The notes: generated by a model from the sequence alone, not told the origin. 64,000 nt of DNA from Prochlorococcus sp. AG-363-P01 (GCA_003278225.1 QCGC01000004.1:24588-88587); one strand, 5' to 3'. Positions 9,567 through 19,656 are shown, counted from the first letter of the stretch. Made by a program: numbers and translations.

Positions 9567-11201
9567 TTAGATAACTACTTTTACTCTTAGGCCGTAAATC
9601 TCCCTAATAACACTTGAACAGTTCATTAGGCTCCATTTTTCAAGGCTTAGGTCTTGAGAATTTTGAGATTTAAGTTCAAAACTAATTTCAGAGGAGGTTG
9701 CCTTAGCTTTTATTGAAGTAACAGCTGGTTCTGGTCGACGATCAAGAGATGCTGCTAAACGCAAAAGTATTGCCATTTCAGAAACAATTCGACGATGTTC
9801 CCTTTTTGAAAAAACTTGCCATGAGGAATGACTCTTCTTTGGGAGACTTCGACGGTGATAACGGGCAATAGCAGCAACCATCAAATGCTCAATATGTGAA
9901 TAGCCCAGCAATTCTCCGTGGCGTATCAAATACCAAGAATGCTTGTGATAAGAACTAATGTTTATATGTTGACCGGAAGCATGCAACATTGCAGCTGCCC
10001 AAAGAAGATCGCGGCCCTCCCCTTTGTCTTGATGTAAAACCCCATAAGTATCTTCATAAAGACTTAGAGCATTTTTAGCGACATTCTCAGCTCGCTTACG
10101 ATTAACAGCAAACCTCTTTGATTGATGAAGAACAGTTCTCTGTCGAATATTGCTTTGAAAATTAAACCCATCTTTCAGCAAGCCTTTGCGCAACATCCAG
10201 TCAAAAATTAATCCCTCACGTAAAGCACTCTCACTAAGTACGATTTCATTAATATCCATCATTTTCATCGTTGCCTGAAGAATCAATGCACCTGGGACGA
10301 TAATTTCCGCACGTCTATCACTTAAGGCCGGTAACTTCCTCCTTTCCGCTGGGTTCAGATGGACCAAAGTTTCAACTAACTGATCAAGCTTCTCCCTTGA
10401 AAATTTGAATCCGTGCAATTTCAAAGGAGGGTTAACTTCTTCCTCCCCAAGTAATGAGCCAATAGCCAAAGCAGTTCCACTGGTGGCTACCATCATTGGA
10501 TTTTCTTCTGGCTTTAATCGGCGAGAAATCTTGTCAACGGCTGGTTCTAAAGAACCTTGGATAAAAGTTCTCAAAAACTCTAATCTTGATAACGGGAGCG
10601 GATCTTGCTTGACGAAATCCCTTTGTAAACGAACCGCCCCTATTCTTGTACTTGTAAGCGCTCTAGCATCTATACCATCAGCAAGAATAAGTTCCGTTGA
10701 TCCTCCGCCGATGTCTATAATCAAATAAGGATTTTCTCCAAATGGCATTCCTGACAAGGTACCAAGATAAATCAATCTTGCTTCTTCTGATCCACTTATC
10801 AAATCAACCTCTAATCCCAGCTGCTCTTTTATTTGGAACAAGAAGTCACTCCCATTAGGTGCTTCTCTAACTGCACTAGTTGCAACTATCACCAACTGTT
10901 CAACATGATAACTCTCAGCCAAATCCTTAAATCGTTTGAGTGTCTCAAGGACTCGCTCCATTGCAAGCTGGGTTAATTCTCCAGAGTCAGAGTCTCTCTC
11001 CCCAAGTCGAGTAGTGGATTTTTCAGCAAGATCAACACTAAATGTATGCAAAGAAGGATCTACTGAGGCAACCAAAAGATGAGTAGAATTTGTCCCTATA
11101 TCTATTGCCGCAACACGATAATGCTCATGTTCTTCAGAAGGGATAAGGCCCTCTATTTGAGATTCTTTATTATCAAATGAGAATGGCTCGAGACTTGCCA
11201 T
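9567..11201 (-). CDS. ppx: Exopolyphosphatase, Ppx/GppA family
   Basis: Hydrolyses terminal phosphate of polyphosphate and possibly pppGpp. The 544-residue product has the sugar-kinase-fold motifs AAIDIGTNSTHLLVA, STTRLGE, ATSAVREAPNGSDFL and LIIDIGGGSTELIL in the N-terminal half. An HD-like helical C-terminal region (LLWAAAMLHASGQHINISSYHKHSWYLI) gives the long Ppx form. Polyphosphate is a phosphorus store relevant to phosphate-poor ocean water. Ppx and GppA cannot be separated by sequence alone. It is divergent from the ubiA-family gene across about 85 bases. Confidence 0.92.
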   Translation of the reverse strand: MASLEPFSFDNKESQIEGLIPSEEHEHYRVAAIDIGTNSTHLLVASVDPSLHTFSVDLAEKSTTRLGERDSDSGELTQLAMERVLETLKRFKDLAESYHVEQLVIVATSAVREAPNGSDFLFQIKEQLGLEVDLISGSEEARLIYLGTLSGMPFGENPYLIIDIGGGSTELILADGIDARALTSTRIGAVRLQRDFVKQDPLPLSRLEFLRTFIQGSLEPAVDKISRRLKPEENPMMVATSGTALAIGSLLGEEEVNPPLKLHGFKFSREKLDQLVETLVHLNPAERRKLPALSDRRAEIIVPGALILQATMKMMDINEIVLSESALREGLIFDWMLRKGLLKDGFNFQSNIRQRTVLHQSKRFAVNRKRAENVAKNALSLYEDTYGVLHQDKGEGRDLLWAAAMLHASGQHINISSYHKHSWYLIRHGELLGYSHIEHLMVAAIARYHRRSLPKKSHSSWQVFSKREHRRIVSEMAILLRLAASLDRRPEPAVTSIKAKATSSEISFELKSQNSQDLSLEKWSLMNCSSVIREIYGLRVKVVI

Positions 11202-11287
11202 GTCCTATAAAGAGCCAGGGGATTTGAATACTCTGCCATTGTTGGCCACAACCTGAAAAGTACTTACTAAGGTTCTATGCAAAAGAG

Positions 11288-12187
11288 GTGTTCGTGGAAT
11301 TCACTTCAATCTCAAAACAATTAAAACAATGGGTCCTTTTACTTAGGTGGGACAAGCCTAGTGGAAGGCTAATTTTATTGATTCCTGCAGGCTGGTCTCT
11401 ATGGATGACCCCTAGTGCCCCACCTCCAATGAAACTAGTTGGGTTAATAATCTTTGGCGGTTTATGTGTAAGTGGCGCAGGATGCATTGCTAATGATCTT
11501 TGGGACCGAAAGATTGATAAAAACGTTGCTCGAACAAAGCATCGTCCATTAGCCAATGGAACAATTCAAATTTCAACTGCTTGGAAGCTTCTCTTGGTGA
11601 TGTTATTCATGAGTTGCCTAATCCTTTTTTCTCTTCCATCTACAAGCGTAAGGATATGTCTTTCGCTTGCATTAACGGCCTTACCCATAATTCTTATCTA
11701 CCCCTCAGCCAAAAGATGGTTTGCATACCCTCAAGCCTTACTTGCCCTTTGTTGGGGGTTTGCAGTTCTTATTCCATGGGCAGCTAGCGAGTCTTCCTTG
11801 GCAGGAGGGTTACCACTTCTATTTTGTTGGTTAGCCACATTGATATGGACATTTGGCTTCGACACCGTTTATGCCATGGCTGATTACAAAGATGACAAAA
11901 GTCTGGCCCTTAACAGCAGTGTGCTAAGTCTTGGAAGATATAGCAAAAATGTAGTTGCTATATGCTATGCATTGGCAACTACATTTTTAGCGATTGGTGC
12001 TTACTTGGTTGGTGTTAAATCGATCTTTTGGCCTATTTGGATAATTAGCTCCCTAGGGATGCAACGTGAAATATATATAATCAATCAAATGGATAGCCCC
12101 TTCTCTACATTTGGTAGACATTTTCGAAATCAAGTATGGTTAGGTAGCTTGCTGCTAGTCGGATTAATTCTTGGACGAATTAGCTAA
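11288..12187 (+). CDS. ubiA: 4-hydroxybenzoate polyprenyltransferase (UbiA family), plastoquinone pathway
   Basis: Membrane prenyltransferase attaching a polyprenyl chain to 4-hydroxybenzoate; in cyanobacteria this step leads to plastoquinone-9. The 299-residue product has LRWDKPSGRLILLIPAGWSL, the first Asp-rich motif NDLWDRKIDKNVARTKHRPL, and the second motif DTVYAMADYKDD, with eight or nine hydrophobic spans. The start is a GTG at 11288 (a second GTG is two codons on). Expression probably comes from the ppx/ubiA divergent spacer. Substrate is inferred from family knowledge. Confidence 0.9.
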   Translation: MFVEFTSISKQLKQWVLLLRWDKPSGRLILLIPAGWSLWMTPSAPPPMKLVGLIIFGGLCVSGAGCIANDLWDRKIDKNVARTKHRPLANGTIQISTAWKLLLVMLFMSCLILFSLPSTSVRICLSLALTALPIILIYPSAKRWFAYPQALLALCWGFAVLIPWAASESSLAGGLPLLFCWLATLIWTFGFDTVYAMADYKDDKSLALNSSVLSLGRYSKNVVAICYALATTFLAIGAYLVGVKSIFWPIWIISSLGMQREIYIINQMDSPFSTFGRHFRNQVWLGSLLLVGLILGRIS

Positions 12188-12189
12188 GA

Positions 12190-13092
12190 ATGGTTCGGAT
12201 TCGATCTAACACCTTCACAAAGCCACTTCAACGTGGAGATGAAGTTATTACAGTAGCTGCAAGTTCAGCACTTGACAATGATCATGACTTATTAGCAGGA
12301 CTAGAAACACTTGAGAGCTGGGGGCTAGTGTGCCGACCTCACTTTGTAACTAATCGTACTTGGGGATATTTTGCAGGTGACGACTCAACCCGATACAAAG
12401 AATTACACCCAAGGGAGTCTGCCCCTCTACTGGCATTTGCAAGAGGGGGTTGGGGAGCAGCTCGATTACTTGAGCGTCCTCAACCATGGAAAAGAGGATG
12501 GTTACTTGGTTATTCAGATGTGTCTTCCCTTCTTTTATCAAGGCTTTCAGATGGATTCGATGGCGGAGTACATGGACCATTACTAACATCTCTTGGGCAA
12601 GAACCAATCTGGAGCCAAGAAAGATTGCGTTCGTTACTCTTTGAGAATAAGGTTCCTGATCTATATGGAGAACCCTGGGAAGCTGGTATTGCTACTGGAC
12701 CATTAGTGGTTACCAATCTTACAGTCGCATCACATCTACTTGGCAGTAGACATATGCCAAACCTCAAAGAAGCAATCCTGATCTTAGAAGATGTAGGAGA
12801 AGCTCCATATCGTATTGATCGTATGCTGACTCACTGGCGATTAGCCGGTGTACTTAAAGGCCTGGCGGGGCTTGGTTTTGGAAGTTTTACACAATGTGAG
12901 GTGCCAACTAACGAATTAGAAAGTCGATCATTCAACGTTCAAGAAGTTTTGAGAGAACGGAGTCAGGACCTTAATATCCCAGTAATTGGGGGACTCCCAG
13001 TGGGTCATTGTTCTGGGAATGCATCACTACCTCAAGGACGCCTTGCACTAATTGATGGGAACAAAGGCATCCTTAGCCTCTTAGCCTCTTAG
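12190..13092 (+). CDS. ldcA: S66-family LD-carboxypeptidase (muramoyltetrapeptide carboxypeptidase-like)
   Basis: Serine peptidase family that trims the terminal D-Ala of murein tetrapeptides during wall recycling. The 300-residue product has the N-terminal [14 protein letters not shown], the [12 protein letters not shown] segment, [11 protein letters not shown] (nucleophile region with the conserved Ser), and [10 protein letters not shown], with the C-terminal [18 protein letters not shown] holding the catalytic Glu region. MccF immunity peptidases share the fold and cannot be ruled out. It starts two bases after ubiA, so the two are likely co-transcribed. Its last codons and stop lie in an 8-bp tandem repeat. 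Confidence 0.85.
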   Translation: MVRIRSNTFTKPLQRGDEVITVAASSALDNDHDLLAGLETLESWGLVCRPHFVTNRTWGYFAGDDSTRYKELHPRESAPLLAFARGGWGAARLLERPQPWKRGWLLGYSDVSSLLLSRLSDGFDGGVHGPLLTSLGQEPIWSQERLRSLLFENKVPDLYGEPWEAGIATGPLVVTNLTVASHLLGSRHMPNLKEAILILEDVGEAPYRIDRMLTHWRLAGVLKGLAGLGFGSFTQCEVPTNELESRSFNVQEVLRERSQDLNIPVIGGLPVGHCSGNASLPQGRLALIDGNKGILSLLAS

Positions 13093-13109
13093 CCTCTTAG
13101 CCTCTTAGC
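13072..13109. repeat. 8-bp tandem repeat (CTTAGCCT, about 4.75 copies) across two gene ends
   Basis: Four exact copies of CTTAGCCT plus CTTAGC run from 13072 to 13109. The plus-strand LD-carboxypeptidase stop (TAG at 13090-13092) and the minus-strand ispD stop (13089-13091) both lie inside it, and the genes overlap by four bases. Because the unit is not a multiple of three, copy-number change would shift frame, but every frame soon meets a stop, so only the last residues would vary. Confidence 0.9.
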
Positions 13110-13769
13110 AAGAACTGCCTCAGCAATGATTAAATCAAAAGGAGTTGTGACCTTTATATTTGAATAACTAGATTTCAAAATCCGAACTGGCCATCCTAGG
13201 AATTCATACAAAGAAGCATCATCTGTCACATTCCAGTTATTTTCTAAAGCTTTCTGATGACCTTTGGATAATTCTGAAACGGAAAAACCTTGAGGAGTTT
13301 GAGCTGCCCAGAGTTCCGAACGTTCTGGAGTATCAATGATAAAACCTTGATTATTAACCCGCTTAACTGTATCAATCACGGGAGTTGCCGTGATCACTGC
13401 ATTCCATTCAACTACTAACTTTGAACAAGCATTTAGAATCTCAGGCTCCACCAAACAACGTGCGCCATCATGTATAAGCACATGTTTTGCACCTATTGGC
13501 AAACCTAATAAACCTAATTGAACAGATTCCTGTCTAGTGCTTCCTCCATTAATCCACTCAATCGGTTTTGACGAACACTCCACTAATTTCATAATTGAGT
13601 CCTTATCAACAGGTTGGCCGACGATCCCAATCCATTGAATTTGATTAGCAGCCAATGCCGCATCCAATGTCCATGCCAAAACGGGACGTCCAGCAAGTGG
13701 AAGCAAAAGCTTGTTGCCAACTGCTCCCATACGTTTTCCACTACCTGCGGCAGCAATTAAAAGGTGCAC
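13089..13769 (-). CDS. ispD: 2-C-methyl-D-erythritol 4-phosphate cytidylyltransferase IspD
   Basis: Third step of the MEP isoprenoid pathway, making CDP-methylerythritol from CTP. The open frame reaches 13808, but a GTG at 13769 has a GGGAG ribosome site six bases upstream and gives the family-typical start [21 protein letters not shown] (226 residues). Other motifs: [46 protein letters not shown] and the C-terminal [13 protein letters not shown]. It converges on the LD-carboxypeptidase gene. Products feed carotenoid, phytol and plastoquinone synthesis, the last together with the nearby ubiA-family enzyme. Confidence 0.93.
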   Translation of the reverse strand: MHLLIAAAGSGKRMGAVGNKLLLPLAGRPVLAWTLDAALAANQIQWIGIVGQPVDKDSIMKLVECSSKPIEWINGGSTRQESVQLGLLGLPIGAKHVLIHDGARCLVEPEILNACSKLVVEWNAVITATPVIDTVKRVNNQGFIIDTPERSELWAAQTPQGFSVSELSKGHQKALENNWNVTDDASLYEFLGWPVRILKSSYSNIKVTTPFDLIIAEAVLAKRLRG

Positions 13770-14227
13770 AATCGACTCCCCTCCGCTAATTAATTCAGCA
13801 TCTTCCATCCAATCATCACATTGGATGAGTTCCTAACATTGCAATGCTCAATAATTAAGCCAGGCCATGAATAAACCAACTCCAAAACAAATGGACTTAA
13901 AAATTTATGAGAAAGTTTCTTTGACCTAACTCGTACGATATTATGATTGCCAATCAAAGTTATCTGTGTAGTTTTAGCTTGATTAAAAACAGCTATCAAC
14001 AGAGATTAATTGCATAAGTTTCTGCCAATAAAATACGTAACTACTTCCATCCGAAATTAAAAAAATAAACTAAAATTCTCTTATATGAAATAGCAGCAAT
14101 AACTCTACTATCAAGAAAAATCACTACTTGAACAACTTCTGGGCAAAGCTTAGATAACAAAAAAATAAATATACAGTTGAATACATGGACCTCAAGTCTT
14201 TACGATCCATCTGATCGTCTTCCAAAA
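13770..14227. other. Spacer between ispD and fabG, no supported gene
   Basis: A 458-base AT-rich region between two divergent genes, probably holding both promoters. It contains a perfect 8-bp inverted repeat (CATCCAAT/ATTGGATG, 13806-13827, 6-base loop) just upstream of ispD. A 69-codon minus-strand frame at 13790-13999 has no recognisable family, so I do not call it a gene. Confidence 0.5.
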
Positions 14228-14980
14228 ATGGTTCCTGCTGCTCTTTTAACTGGCCAAACCGCCCTGGTCACAGGTGCCAGCCGCGGAATAGGTAGGGCAA
14301 TAGCTCTAAAACTTGGCCAATTAGGTGCTGAAGTTATAGTTAATTATTCTAGCTCAGCCGAACAAGCAGAATCGGTAGTAGCTCAAATCAATGAAAGTGG
14401 TAGTAAAGCCTATGCAATCAAGGCAAACATTGGTGAAGAGTCAGAGATCGAACTACTAATAAAAACAGTTTTAGAACGTAGTGGGCAAATAAATGTTTTA
14501 GTCAACAATGCAGGAATTACTCGTGACGGGCTTTTAATGAGAATGAAGACTGAAGATTGGCAAGCAGTTGTCAATGTGAACTTAAATGGTGTGTTTCTTT
14601 GTACTAGAGCAGTTGCAAGACCAATGCTTAAGCAAAAACAAGGAAGGATTATTAACGTCACATCTGTTGTAGGCATTATGGGCAATGCTGGTCAAGCCAA
14701 TTACGCTGCTGCGAAGTCAGGAGTAATTGGCTTGACCAAAAGTTCTGCAAAGGAATTTGCAAGCAGAGGTATCACCGTTAATGCGATAGCACCTGGATTT
14801 ATCACAACGGATATGACTAAAGATCTTGATGCACAGGAAATCCTTTCCGCAATTCCTTTAGGGACCTTTGGTACTCCAGAACAAGTCGCTGGTGCAGTTG
14901 GATTCTTAGCAGCAGACCCAGCAGCTGCTTATATAACCGGGCAAGTAATACAAGTTGATGGAGGAATGGTAATGAGCTAA
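14228..14980 (+). CDS. fabG: 3-oxoacyl-[acyl-carrier-protein] reductase FabG
   Basis: NADPH-dependent reduction of beta-ketoacyl-ACP in type II fatty acid synthesis. The frame opens at 14177, but the ATG at 14228 (MVPAALLTGQTALVTGASRG) gives 250 residues, the family size. Short-chain dehydrogenase marks are all present: TGASRGIGRA for cofactor, NNAGITRDGLLMRM, the catalytic Ser in NVTSVVG, YAAAKSG (YxxxK), and the FabG-type end with GQVIQVDGGMVMS. It stands alone, followed by a convergent small gene. Confidence 0.95.
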   Translation: MVPAALLTGQTALVTGASRGIGRAIALKLGQLGAEVIVNYSSSAEQAESVVAQINESGSKAYAIKANIGEESEIELLIKTVLERSGQINVLVNNAGITRDGLLMRMKTEDWQAVVNVNLNGVFLCTRAVARPMLKQKQGRIINVTSVVGIMGNAGQANYAAAKSGVIGLTKSSAKEFASRGITVNAIAPGFITTDMTKDLDAQEILSAIPLGTFGTPEQVAGAVGFLAADPAAAYITGQVIQVDGGMVMS

Positions 14981-14996
14981 AAAGCCTCGATAATTC

Positions 14997-15173
14997 TCAA
15001 GATTCCAAAGGCTGACCTAATTCATCTCGTAATCTTCGAATACGTTGCAATAATTTCAACCGTCTACTTCTAGCAGTGATAGTAAGAAAAATACGCAAAG
15101 GAAAATACAAAAGGGTCATTGTTCCGGCCAACCCAGCCATCAAGACAAAAAATAAAGCGTCAGAGTCATTCAT
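14997..15173 (-). CDS. Small conserved-type membrane protein, function unknown
   Basis: From the ATG at 15173 this encodes 58 residues, MNDSDALFFVLMAGLAGTMT onward, with one clear membrane span (about 7-30). A strongly basic tail (RSRRLKLLQRIRRLRDELGQP) follows and is likely cytoplasmic. The open frame extends to 15260, but the extra residues look like untranslated spacer. It converges on fabG with a 16-base gap and diverges from groL. I do not recognise a named family; the composition and tidy placement suggest a real gene. Confidence 0.6.
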   Translation of the reverse strand: MNDSDALFFVLMAGLAGTMTLLYFPLRIFLTITARSRRLKLLQRIRRLRDELGQPLES

Positions 15174-15305
15174 ATATGGACCATAAACTAGGTTCAAGGA
15201 AACAGGTGGTCTAAAAGTACATAAAGCATTCGGCTTTCCCCACCCTTTACCCCCTCCCAAGGAGTGAGCCTGCTGTGGGAAATTAATCTGAGGCTATTAG
15301 AAAGC

Positions 15306-16988
15306 ATGAGCAAACTTCTAAGTTTTTCAGATAACTCGCGAGGGGCCCTAGAAAACGGTGTCAATGCCCTAGCAAATGCTGTCAAGGTCACAATTGGACC
15401 CAAAGGACGGAATGTGGTCCTAGAAAAAAAATTTGGAGCTCCAGACATTGTTAATGATGGAGTAACCATTGCAAAAGAGATAGAGCTTGAAGATCCATTT
15501 GAAAATCTTGGAGCAAAGCTCATAGAGCAAGTTGCATCCAAAACCAAAGACAAAGCAGGAGATGGGACAACCACAGCAACAGTTTTAGCCCAAGTAATGG
15601 TTCATGAAGGTCTCAAAAATGCAGCTGCAGGGGCAAGTCCTATAGAGCTACGTCGTGGTATGGAAAAAGCAGCTGCACAAATCGTAGAAGGACTCCAAAA
15701 ATGCAGCAAAAATGTCTCTGACAATGAAATTCTTCAAGTAGCAACTGTCAGTGCAGGTGGGGATGATGAAGTTGGTCGTATGGTTTCTGAGGCCATGGAA
15801 AAAGTCAGTGTTGATGGAGTTATTACTGTTGAAGAATCCAAATCCCTTGCAACAGAGCTAGAAATCACGGAAGGTATGTCCTTTGATAGGGGATATAGCT
15901 CTCCTTATTTCGTAACCGATGGAGATCGCCAGATTTGCGAATTCGAAAATGCTCTTCTTTTAATAACTGACAAAAAAATCAGTGCAATATCTGACCTAGT
16001 TCCTGTTTTAGAGAGTGTTCAGAAAAGTGGGTCACCCTTAGTAATCCTTGCAGAGGAAGTCGAAGGCGAAGCTCTCGCAACTCTGGTAGTCAATAAAAAC
16101 AGAGGGGTTCTTCAAGCAGCAGCAGTTAGAGCTCCTTCTTTCGGAGAAAGAAGAAAAGCCGCTCTAGCTGATATCGCAGTTCTAACTGGAGGAACTCTTA
16201 TTAGTGAAGACAAGGCAATGTCGCTTGAAAAGGTAGAGCTTTCTGATCTTGGCAAGGCCCGGAAAATAACAATTAGCAAAGAAAATACCACCATACTTGC
16301 TAATGAAGACACTAAAGAGGCGGTCAAATCAAGAGTAATGTCAATCAAACGTGAACTTGATGATACCGAATCAGAATATGATCAAGAAAAGCTTAATGAA
16401 AGGATTGCAAAGTTGGCGGGCGGAGTTGCAGTCATAAAAGTAGGAGCGCCTACTGAAACAGAGCTCAAAAATAAAAAATTGCGAATAGAAGATGCACTAA
16501 ATGCCACCAGAGCTGCTGTAGAAGAAGGCATTGTTGCTGGTGGTGGAACGACTCTTTTAGAATTAAGTAAAGGGTTAGATAATCTTGCCAATGCTTTAAG
16601 TGGTGATCAGAGAACGGGAGTTGAAATCGTACGTAGGGCTTTGTCAGAACCTGCCAAACAAATTGCAATTAATGCTGGAGAGAATGGAGATGTAGTTGTC
16701 TCAGAAATCAACCGTATTGGGAAAGGGTTTAATGCACTTACAGGCAAATATGAAGATCTTCTTTCAGCTGGGATAATTGATGCTGCAAAAGTAGTAAGAC
16801 TTGCTCTTCAGGACGCAGTCTCTATTGCCTCTATGCTCATTACAACGGAAGTTGTAATAACTGACAAACCTGAGCCACCTTCTAGTGGGGGTCCTGAAGG
16901 TGGAGACCCCATGGGTGGTATGGGTGGTATGGGTGGTATGGGTGGTATGGGTGGTATGGGTGGTATGGGTATGCCCGGAATGATGTAA
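15306..16988 (+). CDS. groL: 60-kDa chaperonin GroEL, without adjacent groES
   Basis: ATP-driven folding chamber subunit. The open frame begins at 15264, but the ATG at 15306 ([20 protein letters not shown]) gives 560 residues with [18 protein letters not shown], the ATP-site [28 protein letters not shown], and the family signature [12 protein letters not shown]. The tail is six Gly-Gly-Met type repeats coded by near-identical 9-base units (16912-16965). No groES flanks it. Marine cyanobacteria usually carry a groESL pair plus a solo groEL; this is the solo copy by context. Confidence 0.95.
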   Translation: MSKLLSFSDNSRGALENGVNALANAVKVTIGPKGRNVVLEKKFGAPDIVNDGVTIAKEIELEDPFENLGAKLIEQVASKTKDKAGDGTTTATVLAQVMVHEGLKNAAAGASPIELRRGMEKAAAQIVEGLQKCSKNVSDNEILQVATVSAGGDDEVGRMVSEAMEKVSVDGVITVEESKSLATELEITEGMSFDRGYSSPYFVTDGDRQICEFENALLLITDKKISAISDLVPVLESVQKSGSPLVILAEEVEGEALATLVVNKNRGVLQAAAVRAPSFGERRKAALADIAVLTGGTLISEDKAMSLEKVELSDLGKARKITISKENTTILANEDTKEAVKSRVMSIKRELDDTESEYDQEKLNERIAKLAGGVAVIKVGAPTETELKNKKLRIEDALNATRAAVEEGIVAGGGTTLLELSKGLDNLANALSGDQRTGVEIVRRALSEPAKQIAINAGENGDVVVSEINRIGKGFNALTGKYEDLLSAGIIDAAKVVRLALQDAVSIASMLITTEVVITDKPEPPSSGGPEGGDPMGGMGGMGGMGGMGGMGGMGMPGMM

Positions 16989-17092
16989 TCCTTGCCACTA
17001 AAATAACTTCTATGTAAACAAATCGTCTCTTTTATATTATTACCCGCCTATTTTTTAAACCTTATTATAAATAGCTTTAAACAATCAGTCTC

Positions 17093-17641
17093 TTAAGAGG
17101 CTTTTGGAAGATTATTATCTGTAGGTGGTAACCAACGACGCAAATTATTCAATGTGGGTGTTAGTGGAGGCGTTGAGAAAATTGGGATTACCTTAGAGTT
17201 ATTTGGAAAGTTATCCAGTTCATTACTATTTACTTCTTTAATAGTATCTAATGAGCTATCAAGATTTTCTTCTACGTTCCGAGGGGATAATTTCTGACAA
17301 TCTTCCTCAAGAGAAGAGTTCTCATAACCAATTTCTAAATTATTAGGCACGAACTGGTTCTCAAGAACTAATCTTGAGATTAAGCTGGAATTTTTTATTT
17401 CAGCTAGGTCCTCATCAAATTGTGGATTCTCAGGACAAGCTTGATGTCCCGAAATTTGGGGATCTGATATATCCTTATTTTGCTCAACCTTAGGTAAAGT
17501 CAGACAACCATATCGATGTGCCCACTTAAAATTCAGCAAAGAAAGTATTTCATCATTCTTTAATTTGGTAGCCTCAATAATTTCTCGATGAAGCTGCTCT
17601 TTTCTAAAGTCCAGGGATGTAGCAAAAGAAGTTTTTTTCAC
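17093..17641 (-). CDS. Uncharacterised protein at the end of the ctaAB-ABC exporter operon
   Basis: 182 residues, no family recognised. The N-terminal 50 residues (FRKEQLHREIIEATKLKNDE, then WAHRYGCLTLP) look structured. The middle is acidic, Asn/Ser/Glu-rich and probably disordered, and the end is RRWLPPTDNNLPKAS. No signal peptide or membrane span. It starts four bases after the ABC permease stop, so it is almost surely co-transcribed with the exporter and may act with it. The WAHRYG and RRWLPP blocks are the parts likely to be conserved. Confidence 0.65.
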   Translation of the reverse strand: MKKTSFATSLDFRKEQLHREIIEATKLKNDEILSLLNFKWAHRYGCLTLPKVEQNKDISDPQISGHQACPENPQFDEDLAEIKNSSLISRLVLENQFVPNNLEIGYENSSLEEDCQKLSPRNVEENLDSSLDTIKEVNSNELDNFPNNSKVIPIFSTPPLTPTLNNLRRWLPPTDNNLPKAS

Positions 17642-17645
17642 TGGA

Positions 17646-18500
17646 TCATGAAAGTTTACGGTTTAAAATTGGACTGATCATTAAAAACAATCCAATAGTT
17701 AGAACCACTAGTATTCCCAAGCATTCAAATCCATTCACCTCCCCATAGGGAGCATGAAGGACAACAACGCTGAGATCAACTGGACCGCCATAAGCGGCAC
17801 GAATGGGTTCTATAGCAAATGTAAGCGGATTAATGGAAGCAAGCCAGCCCAACCAGGCAGGCATAAATGAAATTGGAGCTAAAGCCGTACTTGCAAACAA
17901 AAGAGGAAGGTTTACGACAAATATCACTGCAATAAGCTCAATGTGGCCAGGCAAAGCAAAAGCCAATCCAAGGCTCAATGCAGTCACAGCAAAAACTAGT
18001 AACAAAAGAGTTATCAAAACGACCAAAACCCCTGAAGCACCTGGCCATCCATAACCAAGAAGAGAAGCCGTTCCCATAATTGCAATGCTCTGCAAAAGGC
18101 TTATAGAAGTGATATAAATTACTGAAGCAAAAATAATTGAATTACGGCTCCCTAGAGGAGCAACTAATAGTCGATTAAGAAACCCGAATTCACGATCAAA
18201 CATTACAGGCAATCCTGCATTAAGAGCACCACTAAAGGCTGTAAAGACAATTACACCAGCACCTAAAAATTGACCATAACCCATATCTCCTGGGAGTAGT
18301 TCCTTTGGAGCATTAGAAAATAATGCCCCAAATAGAATAAGCCAGATCAATGGTTGAAGAATACCTGCTATCAAAGTAGATGGCCGTCTAAACAATTGAA
18401 TAAATAGTCGTCTAGTTAAAGCAATTGTTTCTTGACTGATATCAGAAAAATGACTCCGTCTAGAAATGAAATTAGAAACTTCACTATTAGAAGTGATCAT
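17646..18500 (-). CDS. ABC-2 type transporter permease (Ycf38-like)
   Basis: 284-residue membrane subunit with about six spans. It contains the ABC-2 features RPSTLIAGILQPLIWLILFGALF, the FDREFGFLNRLLVAPLG cytoplasmic loop, and PLLFASTALAPISFMPAWLGWLASINPLTFAIEPIRA, which is characteristic of the DrrB/NodJ/Ycf38 group. It pairs with the ATPase gene 56 bases upstream. The same context with ctaA-ctaB is common in cyanobacteria. Substrate unknown. Confidence 0.85.
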   Translation of the reverse strand: MITSNSEVSNFISRRSHFSDISQETIALTRRLFIQLFRRPSTLIAGILQPLIWLILFGALFSNAPKELLPGDMGYGQFLGAGVIVFTAFSGALNAGLPVMFDREFGFLNRLLVAPLGSRNSIIFASVIYITSISLLQSIAIMGTASLLGYGWPGASGVLVVLITLLLLVFAVTALSLGLAFALPGHIELIAVIFVVNLPLLFASTALAPISFMPAWLGWLASINPLTFAIEPIRAAYGGPVDLSVVVLHAPYGEVNGFECLGILVVLTIGLFLMISPILNRKLS

Positions 18501-18556
18501 AAGCTTTTAGCCTCGAATGACAGTGATCAATTAACTTAAACAGCAGGATAGGGTGT

Positions 18557-19570
18557 CTATCTCATGGCCTGTTTATTTTCAAGTTTTATGTCTCTCTGAC
18601 CAGCAATAGCAAGTTCAGCATCCATCAAAGTTCTTCCAGTAGCTTGTAAGTAAACATCATCTAAACTAGGGCGACTATGTGAGAGGGCAAATAGTTCAAA
18701 CGGTGATTTATCTAGTTCAGATCGTAACCGAGGCAAGACTGTTTCATCATCGACAACAAGATTTAAAGAAAACCCCTGCGCACGATTTATAACAACTTGT
18801 CTAACTCCATCAAGATTTAAAAGCAAATTCCTTACTTTCTCAGACTCATCTTGATTACTGAATTCTCGAACTCGCAGAGTTACACGATCTCCACCAAGTT
18901 CCTTTTTAAGTTCATCAGGAGCTCCCTGAGCGATGACACATCCTCCATCAATAATCGCCATTTGATCAGCAAGTGCTTCAATTTCTTCAAGGTAATGACT
19001 ACTCAACAGCACAGTCGTACCTTGGGCTTTCAGTTCCAGTAATAATTCCCAAATAGCTGTCCGGCTTTCTATGTCTAAACCTACTGTTGGCTCATCTAGT
19101 ACTAATAGCTGAGGTCGATGCAACAAACCTGCTGCTAGATCAAGCCTTCTTTTCATCCCACCCGAATAACTCCCACAGCGACGACTAATCCAAGTATTCA
19201 TATCCAGCCTTTTAGTCAAATCCTCAATTCGCTCATTTATCTCATCGGCTTGGAGATGATATAAATCACCCTGTAATTTTAGTAATTCATTACCTGTAAG
19301 AATTTTATCAACTGCCACCTCTTGCGCTACATAGCCAATTTGACTTCTAACCAAGCGAGGGTTTTTCAAGGCATCAAATCCAGCAACACTGACCTTTCCT
19401 GCATCAGGTGCCAACAAAGTACAAAGAATTCTCAATGTGGTTGTTTTGCCAGAACCATTAGGTCCCAGAAGACCATAGAGAGATCCATGAGGCACCTTAA
19501 GAGTTAGCCCTTTAAGGGCCTGAATAGACCCATAAGACTTGCATAAATTTTCAAGATCAACTGAATACAT
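18557..19570 (-). CDS. ABC transporter ATP-binding protein (DrrA-like)
   Basis: 337 residues from the ATG at 19570 (MYSVDLENLCKSYGSIQALK); the frame could start six codons earlier at 19588. Walker A is GPNGSGKTT, signature YSGGMKRRLDLA, Walker B LLVLDEPTVGLD, and H-loop LLSSHYLEE. A C-terminal extension of about 100 residues ends in SRPSLDDVYLQATGR, typical of DrrA-type export ATPases. It drives the permease encoded next. Located downstream of ctaB by about 85 bases on the same strand. Confidence 0.9.
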   Translation of the reverse strand: MYSVDLENLCKSYGSIQALKGLTLKVPHGSLYGLLGPNGSGKTTTLRILCTLLAPDAGKVSVAGFDALKNPRLVRSQIGYVAQEVAVDKILTGNELLKLQGDLYHLQADEINERIEDLTKRLDMNTWISRRCGSYSGGMKRRLDLAAGLLHRPQLLVLDEPTVGLDIESRTAIWELLLELKAQGTTVLLSSHYLEEIEALADQMAIIDGGCVIAQGAPDELKKELGGDRVTLRVREFSNQDESEKVRNLLLNLDGVRQVVINRAQGFSLNLVVDDETVLPRLRSELDKSPFELFALSHSRPSLDDVYLQATGRTLMDAELAIAGQRDIKLENKQAMR

Positions 19571-19656
19571 AAATTCAAGGTTTCTCAACGATTGATTGAT
19601 AATCTAGGTAAAAAATTTTCTTTGAGTTGAGAATTGTTTTACCTAATTTATTTTTT

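Noticed and set aside
10405..10728. 107-codon plus-strand frame opposite ppx
   Set aside because: Antisense to a strong Ppx/GppA coding region; no recognisable motif or ribosome site.
13790..13999. 69-codon minus-strand frame upstream of ispD
   Set aside because: No family, and it overlaps only the unlikely long form of ispD; more likely leader DNA.
15194..15574. 126-codon minus-strand frame opposite the groL start
   Set aside because: Shadow of groL codon use; the genuine small gene in this area is the 58-residue protein at 14997-15173.
16912..16965. Regular short repeats that might suggest a CRISPR-like array
   Set aside because: They are the in-frame GGM codons of GroEL; no spacers and no cas genes in the window.
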